NCBI GenBank assembly: GCA_013813345.1
Contig: JACCRW010000401.1
Span: 1-5,077, forward strand
Direction: 5' to 3'
Length of the DNA: 5,077 nucleotides
From: Actinomycetota bacterium
GTDB taxonomy: Bacteria > Actinomycetota > Thermoleophilia > Gaiellales > Gaiellaceae
Shown here: positions 1 through 5,077 of the stretch, piece after piece
Position numbering within the stretch: the first letter of the stretch is position 1
How the letters are laid out: each line of letters begins with the position of its first letter
Program-made: the position numbers and the translations under genes
Notes under the pieces: model-generated
Database searches by the model: none
Told to the model about the DNA's origin: nothing
What the model saw: only the letters and a program-made list of their open reading frames with translations

Positions 1-939
1 GACGAGGTCACGGCCGACCTGACGGACTCCTCGCCGATGGTGCGCGGCTCGCTCAACAGCACGCGCTCGTTCGTGCAAGCGTGCGTCTACCAGGCGGTGC
101 GAGCGGCGCTGACCGTCGAGGTGCCAAACACGGCCGGCGCCTTCCGCCCGATCCACATCCTCACCAAGCCGGGGACGATCGCGGACGTCGTGCTGCCGGG
201 CGCCTCCTCGATGCGGGGCGTAACGGGGTTCCGCGTGCTCGACGCCGTCAGCGGCGCGCTCGCTCAGCTGATCCCGAACCGCGTGCCCGCCGCCGGCGAG
301 GGCGGCAACACGCTCGCGATCCTCGGCGCCGAGCGGCCCGAGGGCGGGCGGTTCATCTTCTACGAGCTCGTGGTCGGAACCTGGGGCGGCACGCCCGAGG
401 CCGACGGCAACGACGGCCTGACGAACCCGGCGAGCCTCGCCGCGAACATCCCGGTCGAGGTGGCCGAGTCCGAGTACCCGATCATGGTCGAGCGGTACGG
501 CCTCGTGCCCGACTCGTGCGGCGCCGGCCTGCACCGCGGCGGCCTCGCGATCGAGCGCGTCTGGCGCTGCCTCACGCCTCGCACCTCGCTGGTCGTCCGC
601 TCCGACCGGTCGAAGCATCCGCCCTACGGCCTGGCGGGCGGCGGCCCAGGGGGACTCTCAGCCAACGTCCTGCTGCACGCCGACGGAACCGAGGAGACGC
701 TCCCACCGATGTTCTCGATCGAGATCGAGGCGGGCGACGTCTACGAGCACCGGACGGCCGGCGGTGGGGGCTGGGGCGATCCGCTCGAGCGCGACCCCGC
801 CGCTGTGGCCGCCGACGTTCTGAACGAGAAGGTCACTCCGAAGGCGGCACGGGAGCTCTACGGCATCGTTGTCGCAGCCGAGGGCACCGTGGACGAGGAA
901 GCGACCATGGCCCTACGGGCCGAGAGGAGGAGCGGGTGA
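1..939 (+). CDS. hyuB: Hydantoinase B/oxoprolinase family protein, C-terminal part (HyuB1; 5' end outside window)
   Basis: The reading frame is open from base 1 and gives 312 residues up to a TGA at 937-939. Coding clearly continues upstream, so the first in-frame ATG (37) is not the start. By comparison with the complete HyuB at 3238-4887, about 260 N-terminal residues are missing. Family hallmarks seen are a GSLNST segment (about residues 15-20), VPNTAGAFRPI, RVPAAGEGGN, a glycine-rich GTWGG followed by DGNDG, the SEYP segment, and the C-terminal GGGGWGDPLERDP motif followed by a tail ending in ARELYG. HyuB proteins are known to pair with an ATP-binding HyuA subunit in cytoplasmic, ATP-dependent opening of hydantoins, N-methylhydantoin or 5-oxoproline; acetone carboxylase subunits are distant relatives. 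HyuA is not in view but could lie just upstream. The protein is clearly divergent from HyuB2 and carries a 20-odd-residue charged extension after the usual ELYG end. Family assignment is firm; substrate is unknown. Confidence 0.9.
   Translation, partial: DEVTADLTDSSPMVRGSLNSTRSFVQACVYQAVRAALTVEVPNTAGAFRPIHILTKPGTIADVVLPGASSMRGVTGFRVLDAVSGALAQLIPNRVPAAGEGGNTLAILGAERPEGGRFIFYELVVGTWGGTPEADGNDGLTNPASLAANIPVEVAESEYPIMVERYGLVPDSCGAGLHRGGLAIERVWRCLTPRTSLVVRSDRSKHPPYGLAGGGPGGLSANVLLHADGTEETLPPMFSIEIEAGDVYEHRTAGGGGWGDPLERDPAAVAADVLNEKVTPKAARELYGIVVAAEGTVDEEATMALRAERRSG
925..932 (+). promoter_or_regulatory. Ribosome binding site for the FAD oxidoreductase
   Basis: AGGAGGAG lies at 925-932, inside the last codons of HyuB1. 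It is a strong Shine-Dalgarno match whose GGAGG core ends five bases before the GTG at 936. It supports that GTG as the start and indicates that the downstream gene can be initiated independently as well as by coupling. Confidence 0.75.
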
Positions 940-2126
940 TCGAGAGAGCCGATGCGGTCGTGATCGGAGGCGGGATCATCGGGGCGAGCGTCGCTCACTT
1001 CCTGACGAAGCTCGGCTACGGCCGGGTGGCGCTCGTCGAGAAGTCGGAGATCTGCGGCGGCTCGACGCAGTACTCGGCCGCGCACATCCGCCAGCACTAC
1101 TCGAACGAGGTCGCGATCAGGCTCGCCGTCCGTGGCGCCGCGATGTTCGCGAACGCCGAGGAGGAGCTCGGCGGGCCGGTCGGCTTCGTCCAGGACGGCT
1201 ACATGGTGATCGCGCCGCCGGAGCAGGAACAGGCGATCCGCGACGTCGTTCCGGTGCAACGGCGCTTCGGGGTCGAGACGGAGATCCTCACGCCCCAGGA
1301 GGTCTCGCATCGCTGGCCGGAGCTCGACGTCGAGGGGATAGCGCTCGCCTGCTTCGAGCGGACGTCGGGATACGCCGACCCCGTCGCGACGGTGCGCGCG
1401 CTCGTCCGCTCTGCGCAGCAGCGAGGGCTCGAGCTGCTCGAGGGCTGCGAGGCGACGGCGATCGAGATCGAGCGAGGCCGTGTCGGCGGCGTCGTCACCT
1501 CGCAGGGCACGATCGCGACCGGAGTCGTCGTCAACGCCGGCGGGCCCTGGGGCGACCGGATCGGCCGGATGGTCGGAGTCGACCACCCGCTCAGGTTCAG
1601 TCGCGAGCACGAGGCGGTCTTCGAGGCGCCCGACGGCTTCGGCGAGATCCCGGTCATGTCCGACGCCGCGCAGCGGCTCTACTTCCGCCACTACGGCGAG
1701 GGCAAGGTGCTCGTCGGCGAGGGCTGGCCGAAGGAGCCCGAGCCCGCCGATCCGGAGAACTACGACGCCGGCACCGACGAGGAGCACCTCGCCCGGATGG
1801 TGCCGAAGCTCGTGCGCCGTGTGCCCTCGCTCGCCGCGACGATCGGGGGCGAGGGCTACGGCGGCGCCTACGTCACCGGCTACTCCGGCGTCTACGACAT
1901 CACCGAGGACTGGTATCCGATCGTCGGCGAGGAGGAGGTCGGCGGCTACTACTCGGCCTTCGGCGGCAGCGGCCACTGCTTCAAGCTCGGCCCGGCCATT
2001 GGAGAGGCGCTCGCGTCCGTGATCGCCGGCGAGGCGCCGGAGATCGACCTCTCCGACCTCTCGGGCGCCCGCTTCGCCGCCGGGCGAACCTTCGGCTCCG
2101 TCTGGGGGCCGGGGAACCGCGCGTGA
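936..2126 (+). CDS. FAD-dependent oxidoreductase, DAO family (sarcosine oxidase/D-amino-acid oxidase-like)
   Basis: The 396-residue protein is the usual length for single-chain DAO-family flavoenzymes, which oxidise a C-N bond in amino acids or secondary amines such as sarcosine, glycine or D-amino acids to an imine. The N-terminus is a Rossmann dinucleotide fold: VVIGGGIIGAS at residues 8-18 gives G11-x-G13-x-x-G16, and E35 at the end of the next strand would bind the FAD ribose. NAGGPWGD (200-207) is the second FAD-contacting motif. The C-terminal region has DITEDWYPIVGE (321-332) and FGGSGHCFKLGPAIGEAL (342-359), the conserved flavin-contacting end. The GTG start has a strong upstream AGGAGG and leaves only eight residues before the fold, as expected. 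The gene overlaps HyuB1 by four bases (GTGA). There is no signal peptide or membrane segment, so it is likely cytoplasmic. The residue where monomeric sarcosine oxidase attaches FAD through cysteine appears to be glycine (about 318), suggesting non-covalent FAD. Substrate is unresolved. Confidence 0.9.
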   Translation: MIERADAVVIGGGIIGASVAHFLTKLGYGRVALVEKSEICGGSTQYSAAHIRQHYSNEVAIRLAVRGAAMFANAEEELGGPVGFVQDGYMVIAPPEQEQAIRDVVPVQRRFGVETEILTPQEVSHRWPELDVEGIALACFERTSGYADPVATVRALVRSAQQRGLELLEGCEATAIEIERGRVGGVVTSQGTIATGVVVNAGGPWGDRIGRMVGVDHPLRFSREHEAVFEAPDGFGEIPVMSDAAQRLYFRHYGEGKVLVGEGWPKEPEPADPENYDAGTDEEHLARMVPKLVRRVPSLAATIGGEGYGGAYVTGYSGVYDITEDWYPIVGEEEVGGYYSAFGGSGHCFKLGPAIGEALASVIAGEAPEIDLSDLSGARFAAGRTFGSVWGPGNRA

Positions 2127-3238
2127 GGATCTCCGCGGTCACCGCGACGCCGATCGCGATCCCGCTCGAGCGGCCGTTCCACTGGCGCTCGGGCGTGCAG
2201 GAGGGGGCGAACCTCGTCCTCTTCACGGTCGAGACCGACGACGGCGCGATCGGGTACGGCGAATCGATCTGCGAGGACTCCGCGGCTGTCGAGTCGTACG
2301 GCCTCCTGATGGCGCGCTCGTTCGTCGGCCGCTCGCCCGGCGAGGTCGAGGCGATACTCGGCGAGCTCTGGCGCGAAGGTCGCTGGCGCTTCACGCCTCG
2401 TTTCTCCCAACAGGTGCTGAGCGGGATCGAGACGGCGTGCTGGGACGCGCTCGGCAAGGGGCTCGGCGTGCCCGCGTCGACCTTCCTCGGCGGGCGTGTC
2501 CACGACGAGGTCGACTTCATGGCCTTCCCGCAGGGGGACACCGCCGAGGAGCTCGCGCGCGACGCGGCCGCGCTCGCCACCCAGGGCTATCGCGTCGTCT
2601 ACCTGAAGGTCGGCCGCGGGGATCGCGACGACGAGGAGATCGTCGGGGCCGTGCGCGAGGCGATCGGCCCCGAGCCGCTCCTGCGCCTCGACCCCAACGA
2701 AGCGTGGGACGTGCCGGGCGCGGTCGACGCGATCCGGCGGCTCGAGGCGTACGACCTCGACTGGGTCGAGCAGCCCGTGCCGGCCGGAAACGTCTCGGGC
2801 CTCGCCTGGGTGCGCCGATCGGTCGAGACGAAGATCGCCGCCGACCAGGCGGTGCACACGACCGCGGAGCTCCGCGCCGTCCTCGAGCAGGAGGCCGCGG
2901 ACGCGATCGTGCTCGGCAGCCACGAGTCCGGCGGCCTTTGGCGATGGCGTCAGATGGCGTATCTGGCGGAGTCGCACGGGATCCCGATGAACCGGCACGC
3001 CTGCGTCGAGAGCGCGATCTCGACCTTCGCGGCGCTGCAGGTGCTGGGCTGCCTGCCGAACCAGACGCTCGGCAACCAGGCGATGCACCACCTGCTCTCC
3101 GAGCAGCTCGTGACGACGCCGATCGAGATCGCCGGCGGACGCGTCGCTGTGCCCACGGCGCCGGGGCTCGGCTTCGAGCTCGACCTCGACGCGGTCGGGC
3201 GCGCGCGGGACCGGCACGAGCGGCAGGGGCCCTACTGA
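2123..3238 (+). CDS. Enolase-superfamily protein, mandelate racemase/muconate lactonizing enzyme type
   Basis: The protein has 371 residues, the normal family length. Residues 1 to about 125 form the N-terminal capping domain (VETDDGAIGYGE at 36-47; SGIETACWDALGK at 100-112), and the rest is the catalytic beta/alpha barrel. The three Mg2+ ligands are clear: D190 in RLDPNEAW, E216 in WVEQP and D241 in AADQA. Enzymes of this family abstract the proton alpha to a carboxylate to racemise, epimerise, dehydrate or cycloisomerise. K162 in YLKVG matches the catalytic second lysine of the KxK motif, but the first lysine is Y160. H292 in IPMNRH aligns with the catalytic histidine of mandelate racemase. 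The opposite-face Lys or Asp position appears to be G265. The chemistry therefore may be racemase- or dehydratase-like, or altered. The GTG start overlaps the oxidoreductase stop by four bases (GTGA), with a weak GGGGA sequence nearby. The context suggests an amino-acid-like substrate; this is inference. Confidence 0.88.
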   Translation: MRISAVTATPIAIPLERPFHWRSGVQEGANLVLFTVETDDGAIGYGESICEDSAAVESYGLLMARSFVGRSPGEVEAILGELWREGRWRFTPRFSQQVLSGIETACWDALGKGLGVPASTFLGGRVHDEVDFMAFPQGDTAEELARDAAALATQGYRVVYLKVGRGDRDDEEIVGAVREAIGPEPLLRLDPNEAWDVPGAVDAIRRLEAYDLDWVEQPVPAGNVSGLAWVRRSVETKIAADQAVHTTAELRAVLEQEAADAIVLGSHESGGLWRWRQMAYLAESHGIPMNRHACVESAISTFAALQVLGCLPNQTLGNQAMHHLLSEQLVTTPIEIAGGRVAVPTAPGLGFELDLDAVGRARDRHERQGPY

Positions 3239-4887
3239 TGGATCCGATCACGTTCGAGGTGATCCGGAACGCGCTCGTCGCGGCCACGGACGAGATGGCG
3301 CTGACGCTCCGCCGCAGCGCCTACTCGACGAACATCAAGACTCGCTCGGACTTCTCGTGCGCCTTCTTCGACGCCGAGCTCCGTGCGGTTGCGCAGGCCT
3401 TCACGCAGCCGGTGCACCTGGGCTCGATGGCCGAGCAGGTGCCCCGGGCGATCCGCGACTACGGCCCCGAGAACCTCGCGCCGGGCGACGCGATCATCAC
3501 GAACGAGCCCTTCCCGAGCGGCGTCCACCTGAACGACGTGAGCCTGATCTCGCCCGTGCATTGCGACGGCGAGCTGCTCGGCTACGTCGCGAACCTCGCT
3601 CACCACGTCGACGTCGGGGGCGGCGCGCCGGCGTCGATCGGAGCGTTCCGGGAGGTGTTCCAGGAGGGCGTGATCGTCCCGCCCGTCAAGCTCGTGGAGG
3701 GCGGCAGGCTCGTCCCGGACGTGTTCAGCCTGATCCTGGCGCAGATCCGCTCCAAGCACGAGACTGCCGGCGACTTTCGCGCCCAGATCGCGGCCAACGC
3801 GACCGGAGTGCGCCGGCTCCAGGCGCTCGCCGCCCGCCACGGGCTCGGCGCCGTGGTCGAGACGATGGCCGAGCTGCTCGAGTACACGGAGCGGCGCACT
3901 CGCGCGGAGCTCGCGGCCCTGCCGCACGGCGCCTACGAAGCCGAGGGCTTCGTCGACACGGACGGGTACACGGACGAGCCCGTCCGCCTCCGGGCCCGGG
4001 TCGAGATCTCTGCGGACGGCGTCGCTTTCGACCTTGCCGGCTCCGACGCGCAGCGGCGCGCCCCGGTCAACTCGACCTACGCGCAGACGTTCTCGGCGTG
4101 CGCGTATGCGGTCAAGTGCCTGATCGACCCCGACCTGCCGGTCAACGACGGCTTCTATCGGCTCGTCTCGCTCGACGCTCCCGTGGGCAGCGTCACCAAC
4201 TGCACCTGGCCGAGCCCTGTCGTCGGCGGCTGGGAGACGCAGACGCGCCTCGTCGACGTGATCTTCCGCGCGCTCCTGCCCGTGCTGCCCGAGCGGCTGC
4301 CGGCGGGGACGAAAGCGATGATGTGCCACGCCGGCTTCGGCGGCGTCGACGCGGCGACGAACGAGTACTACTGCTTCCTCGAGACGTTCGCGGGCGGCTA
4401 CGGCGGCCGGGCCGCGAGCGACGGGCCCGACGCCGTCCAGACCCACGGCCAGAACACCGAGAACGCCCCGATCGAGGAGACGGAGTTGAACTATCCCGTC
4501 CGGGTGACGCGGCTCGCGCTCGTGGACGACTCGGCCGGCCCGGGCCGCTTCCGCGGGGGGCTCGGGCTGCGCAAGGACTTCCTCTTCGATCGTCCGACGA
4601 CGTTCACTGTTCTCGCCGACCGGACCGTCCGCGGCCCCTGGGGCGTGCTCGGCGGCCACGACGGCAAGCCGGCCGAGTACGTTCTGATCCGAGGCGGCGC
4701 GGAGACGCAACTCTCCGCCAAGGGAACGGTCGAGCTCGAGGCCGGGGACGTGGTCAGCTATCGCACCTGCGGTGGTGGCGGCTACGGGCCGCCGGAGGAG
4801 CGAGACCGTGAGCTCGTCGCCCGCGACGTCCGCGAGGGCAAGGTCGGCCCGGAGCGCGCCCGGGAGGTGTACGGATGGCGGCCGTAG
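3238..4887 (+). CDS. hyuB: Hydantoinase B/oxoprolinase family protein, complete (HyuB2)
   Basis: The 549-residue protein is typical of full-length HyuB. It opens with the family signature DPITFEVIRNAL (2-13), followed by STNIKTRSDFSCAFFD (30-45), QPVHLGSM (57-64), and GVHLNDVSLISPV (95-107) with LAHHVDVGG (120-128). The histidines and aspartate in these last two blocks (H97, D100, H122, H123) are candidate metal ligands by analogy with acetone carboxylase. The C-terminal half has ETFAGGYGGR (382-391), DGPDAVQTHGQNTENAP (395-411), ELNYPVRV (416-423) and the closing CGGGGYGPPEERD (511-523). With a HyuA partner, such proteins open hydantoin or oxoproline rings using ATP in the cytoplasm. The ATG shares its first base with the preceding TGA, and AGGGG at 3225-3229 is a plausible ribosome binding site eight bases upstream. 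No hyuA lies beside it on the 5' side, where the neighbour is the enolase-family gene. The next gene is a near-copy. Confidence 0.93.
   Translation: MDPITFEVIRNALVAATDEMALTLRRSAYSTNIKTRSDFSCAFFDAELRAVAQAFTQPVHLGSMAEQVPRAIRDYGPENLAPGDAIITNEPFPSGVHLNDVSLISPVHCDGELLGYVANLAHHVDVGGGAPASIGAFREVFQEGVIVPPVKLVEGGRLVPDVFSLILAQIRSKHETAGDFRAQIAANATGVRRLQALAARHGLGAVVETMAELLEYTERRTRAELAALPHGAYEAEGFVDTDGYTDEPVRLRARVEISADGVAFDLAGSDAQRRAPVNSTYAQTFSACAYAVKCLIDPDLPVNDGFYRLVSLDAPVGSVTNCTWPSPVVGGWETQTRLVDVIFRALLPVLPERLPAGTKAMMCHAGFGGVDAATNEYYCFLETFAGGYGGRAASDGPDAVQTHGQNTENAPIEETELNYPVRVTRLALVDDSAGPGRFRGGLGLRKDFLFDRPTTFTVLADRTVRGPWGVLGGHDGKPAEYVLIRGGAETQLSAKGTVELEAGDVVSYRTCGGGGYGPPEERDRELVARDVREGKVGPERAREVYGWRP
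3241..3429 (+). repeat. First copy of duplicated hyuB 5' segment
   Basis: These 189 bases (codons 2-64 of HyuB2) align without gaps to 4887-5075. Counting by hand gives 19 mismatches, about 90% identity. A 38-base run (3325-3362) is exactly the same in both copies. Nine of the nineteen mismatches, or slightly more, are silent; six codons change residue, all conservatively (T/S, T/A, R/K, A/S, A/G, T/A). This is paralogy between two genes, not a mobile repeat. Confidence 0.85.
4862..4867 (+). promoter_or_regulatory. Ribosome binding site for HyuB3
   Basis: GGGAGG at 4862-4867 lies seven bases before the ATG at 4875, inside the last codons of HyuB2. It decides the start of HyuB3, because no other in-frame start with a comparable site precedes the conserved DPISFEVIRNAL block. 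Confidence 0.65.
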
Positions 4888-5077
4888 ATCCCATCTCGTT
4901 CGAGGTGATCCGGAACGCGCTCGTCGCCGCTACCGACGAGATGGCGCTCGCGCTCAAGCGGAGCGCCTATTCGACGAACATCAAGACTCGCTCGGACTTC
5001 TCGTGCGCGTTCTTCGACGCCGAGCTCCGCTCCGTCGCGCAGGGCTTCGCGCAGCCGGTGCACCTGGGCTCGATGGT
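4875..5077 (+). CDS. hyuB: Hydantoinase B/oxoprolinase family protein, N-terminal part (HyuB3; 3' end outside window)
   Basis: An ATG at 4875, inside the end of HyuB2, opens a frame that runs to the window edge: 67 full codons plus two bases. The protein begins MAAVDPISFEVIRNALVAAT and continues with STNIKTRSDFSCAFFD and QPVHLGSM, the N-terminal signature of HyuB. From residue 5 on, it matches HyuB2 at 57 of 63 positions and differs by three extra residues after the initiator Met. It overlaps the HyuB2 stop by 13 bases, so translation is probably coupled. Whether it is full length cannot be seen; if intact it should run about 550 residues. It could be a second paralogue of the same complex, a recent duplicate, or a truncated remnant. 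Its partner HyuA, if any, may lie downstream. Confidence 0.88.
   Translation, partial: MAAVDPISFEVIRNALVAATDEMALALKRSAYSTNIKTRSDFSCAFFDAELRSVAQGFAQPVHLGSM
4887..5075 (+). repeat. Second copy of duplicated hyuB 5' segment
   Basis: This is codons 5-67 of HyuB3 and aligns without gaps to 3241-3429 at about 90% identity, including the exact 38-base run at 4971-5008. Similarity begins at the GAT codon; the bases just upstream, including the ribosome binding sites and the extra AAV codons, are unrelated. The right end of the duplication is beyond the window. Confidence 0.85.

Noticed and set aside
37..39. ATG as the start of HyuB1
   Set aside because: The frame is open to base 1 and residues before this ATG (DLTDSSP) match the interior of HyuB proteins, so the gene begins outside the window.
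858..1976. Long minus-strand open frame (372 codons) opposite the FAD oxidoreductase
   Set aside because: It is a shadow of a strongly conserved + strand gene in high-GC DNA. Its translation is low-complexity, rich in Arg, Ala, Asp and Val, with no recognisable motif.
1949..3217. Long minus-strand open frame (422 codons) opposite the enolase-superfamily gene
   Set aside because: Same reason: the + strand encodes clear metal ligands and domain motifs, while the antisense product is compositionally biased and matches nothing I recognise.
2437..3237. In-frame upstream extension of HyuB2
   Set aside because: The extension is Arg/Gly/Ala-rich and overlaps the enolase-family gene. The conserved HyuB N-terminus starts exactly at the ATG at 3238. 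The same argument removes extensions upstream of 936 and 2123.
3232..4710. Long minus-strand open frame (492 codons) opposite HyuB2
   Set aside because: It mirrors HyuB2. A similar antisense product appears opposite HyuB3 only because the two + strand genes are near-copies.
4771..4792. GGTGGTGGCGGC run as a possible simple repeat
   Set aside because: It encodes the conserved GGGGYG motif at the C-terminus of HyuB2, and the equivalent run occurs at the end of HyuB1; it is explained by protein sequence.
3357..4811. Long + strand open frame in another phase inside HyuB2
   Set aside because: The product is dominated by Arg, Ala, Pro and Gly, as expected for an out-of-frame reading of GC-rich coding DNA.

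Overview
The window is a GC-rich (roughly 70% by eye), fully coding stretch of bacterial DNA. All five genes lie on the + strand, and neighbouring genes overlap by 1 to 13 bases, so it reads as the middle of a single operon. Synonymous positions are almost all G or C, with heavy use of GAG, CTC, TCG, ATC and CGC, and two of the four visible starts are GTG. This fits a high-GC actinobacterial lineage, perhaps Thermoleophilia-like soil bacteria. The taxonomic guess rests on composition and gene content only.

Layout: (1) 1-939, the C-terminal part of a hydantoinase B/oxoprolinase-family protein (HyuB1), whose start lies before the window. (2) 936-2126, a DAO-type FAD-dependent amino-acid/amine oxidoreductase. 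(3) 2123-3238, an enolase-superfamily protein of the mandelate racemase/muconate lactonizing type. (4) 3238-4887, a complete second HyuB (HyuB2). (5) 4875-5077, the first 67 codons of a third HyuB (HyuB3), cut by the window end. Its visible part is about 90% identical to the start of HyuB2 in both DNA and protein. There is no intergenic space, and I saw no RNA gene, CRISPR array, insertion sequence or clear terminator.

Working model (inference): this is a catabolic or salvage operon for a cyclic amide or N-substituted amino acid. HyuA/HyuB-type enzymes open hydantoin, 5-oxoproline or similar lactam rings with ATP. The enolase-superfamily protein would racemise, epimerise or dehydrate the acid substrate or product by abstracting an alpha proton. 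The flavoenzyme would oxidise the resulting amino acid or secondary amine. The unusual points are three hyuB-type genes with no hyuA partner in view, a near-duplicate HyuB2/HyuB3 pair, and an enolase-superfamily active site that appears to lack two of the usual catalytic positions. The exact substrate cannot be read from the sequence.
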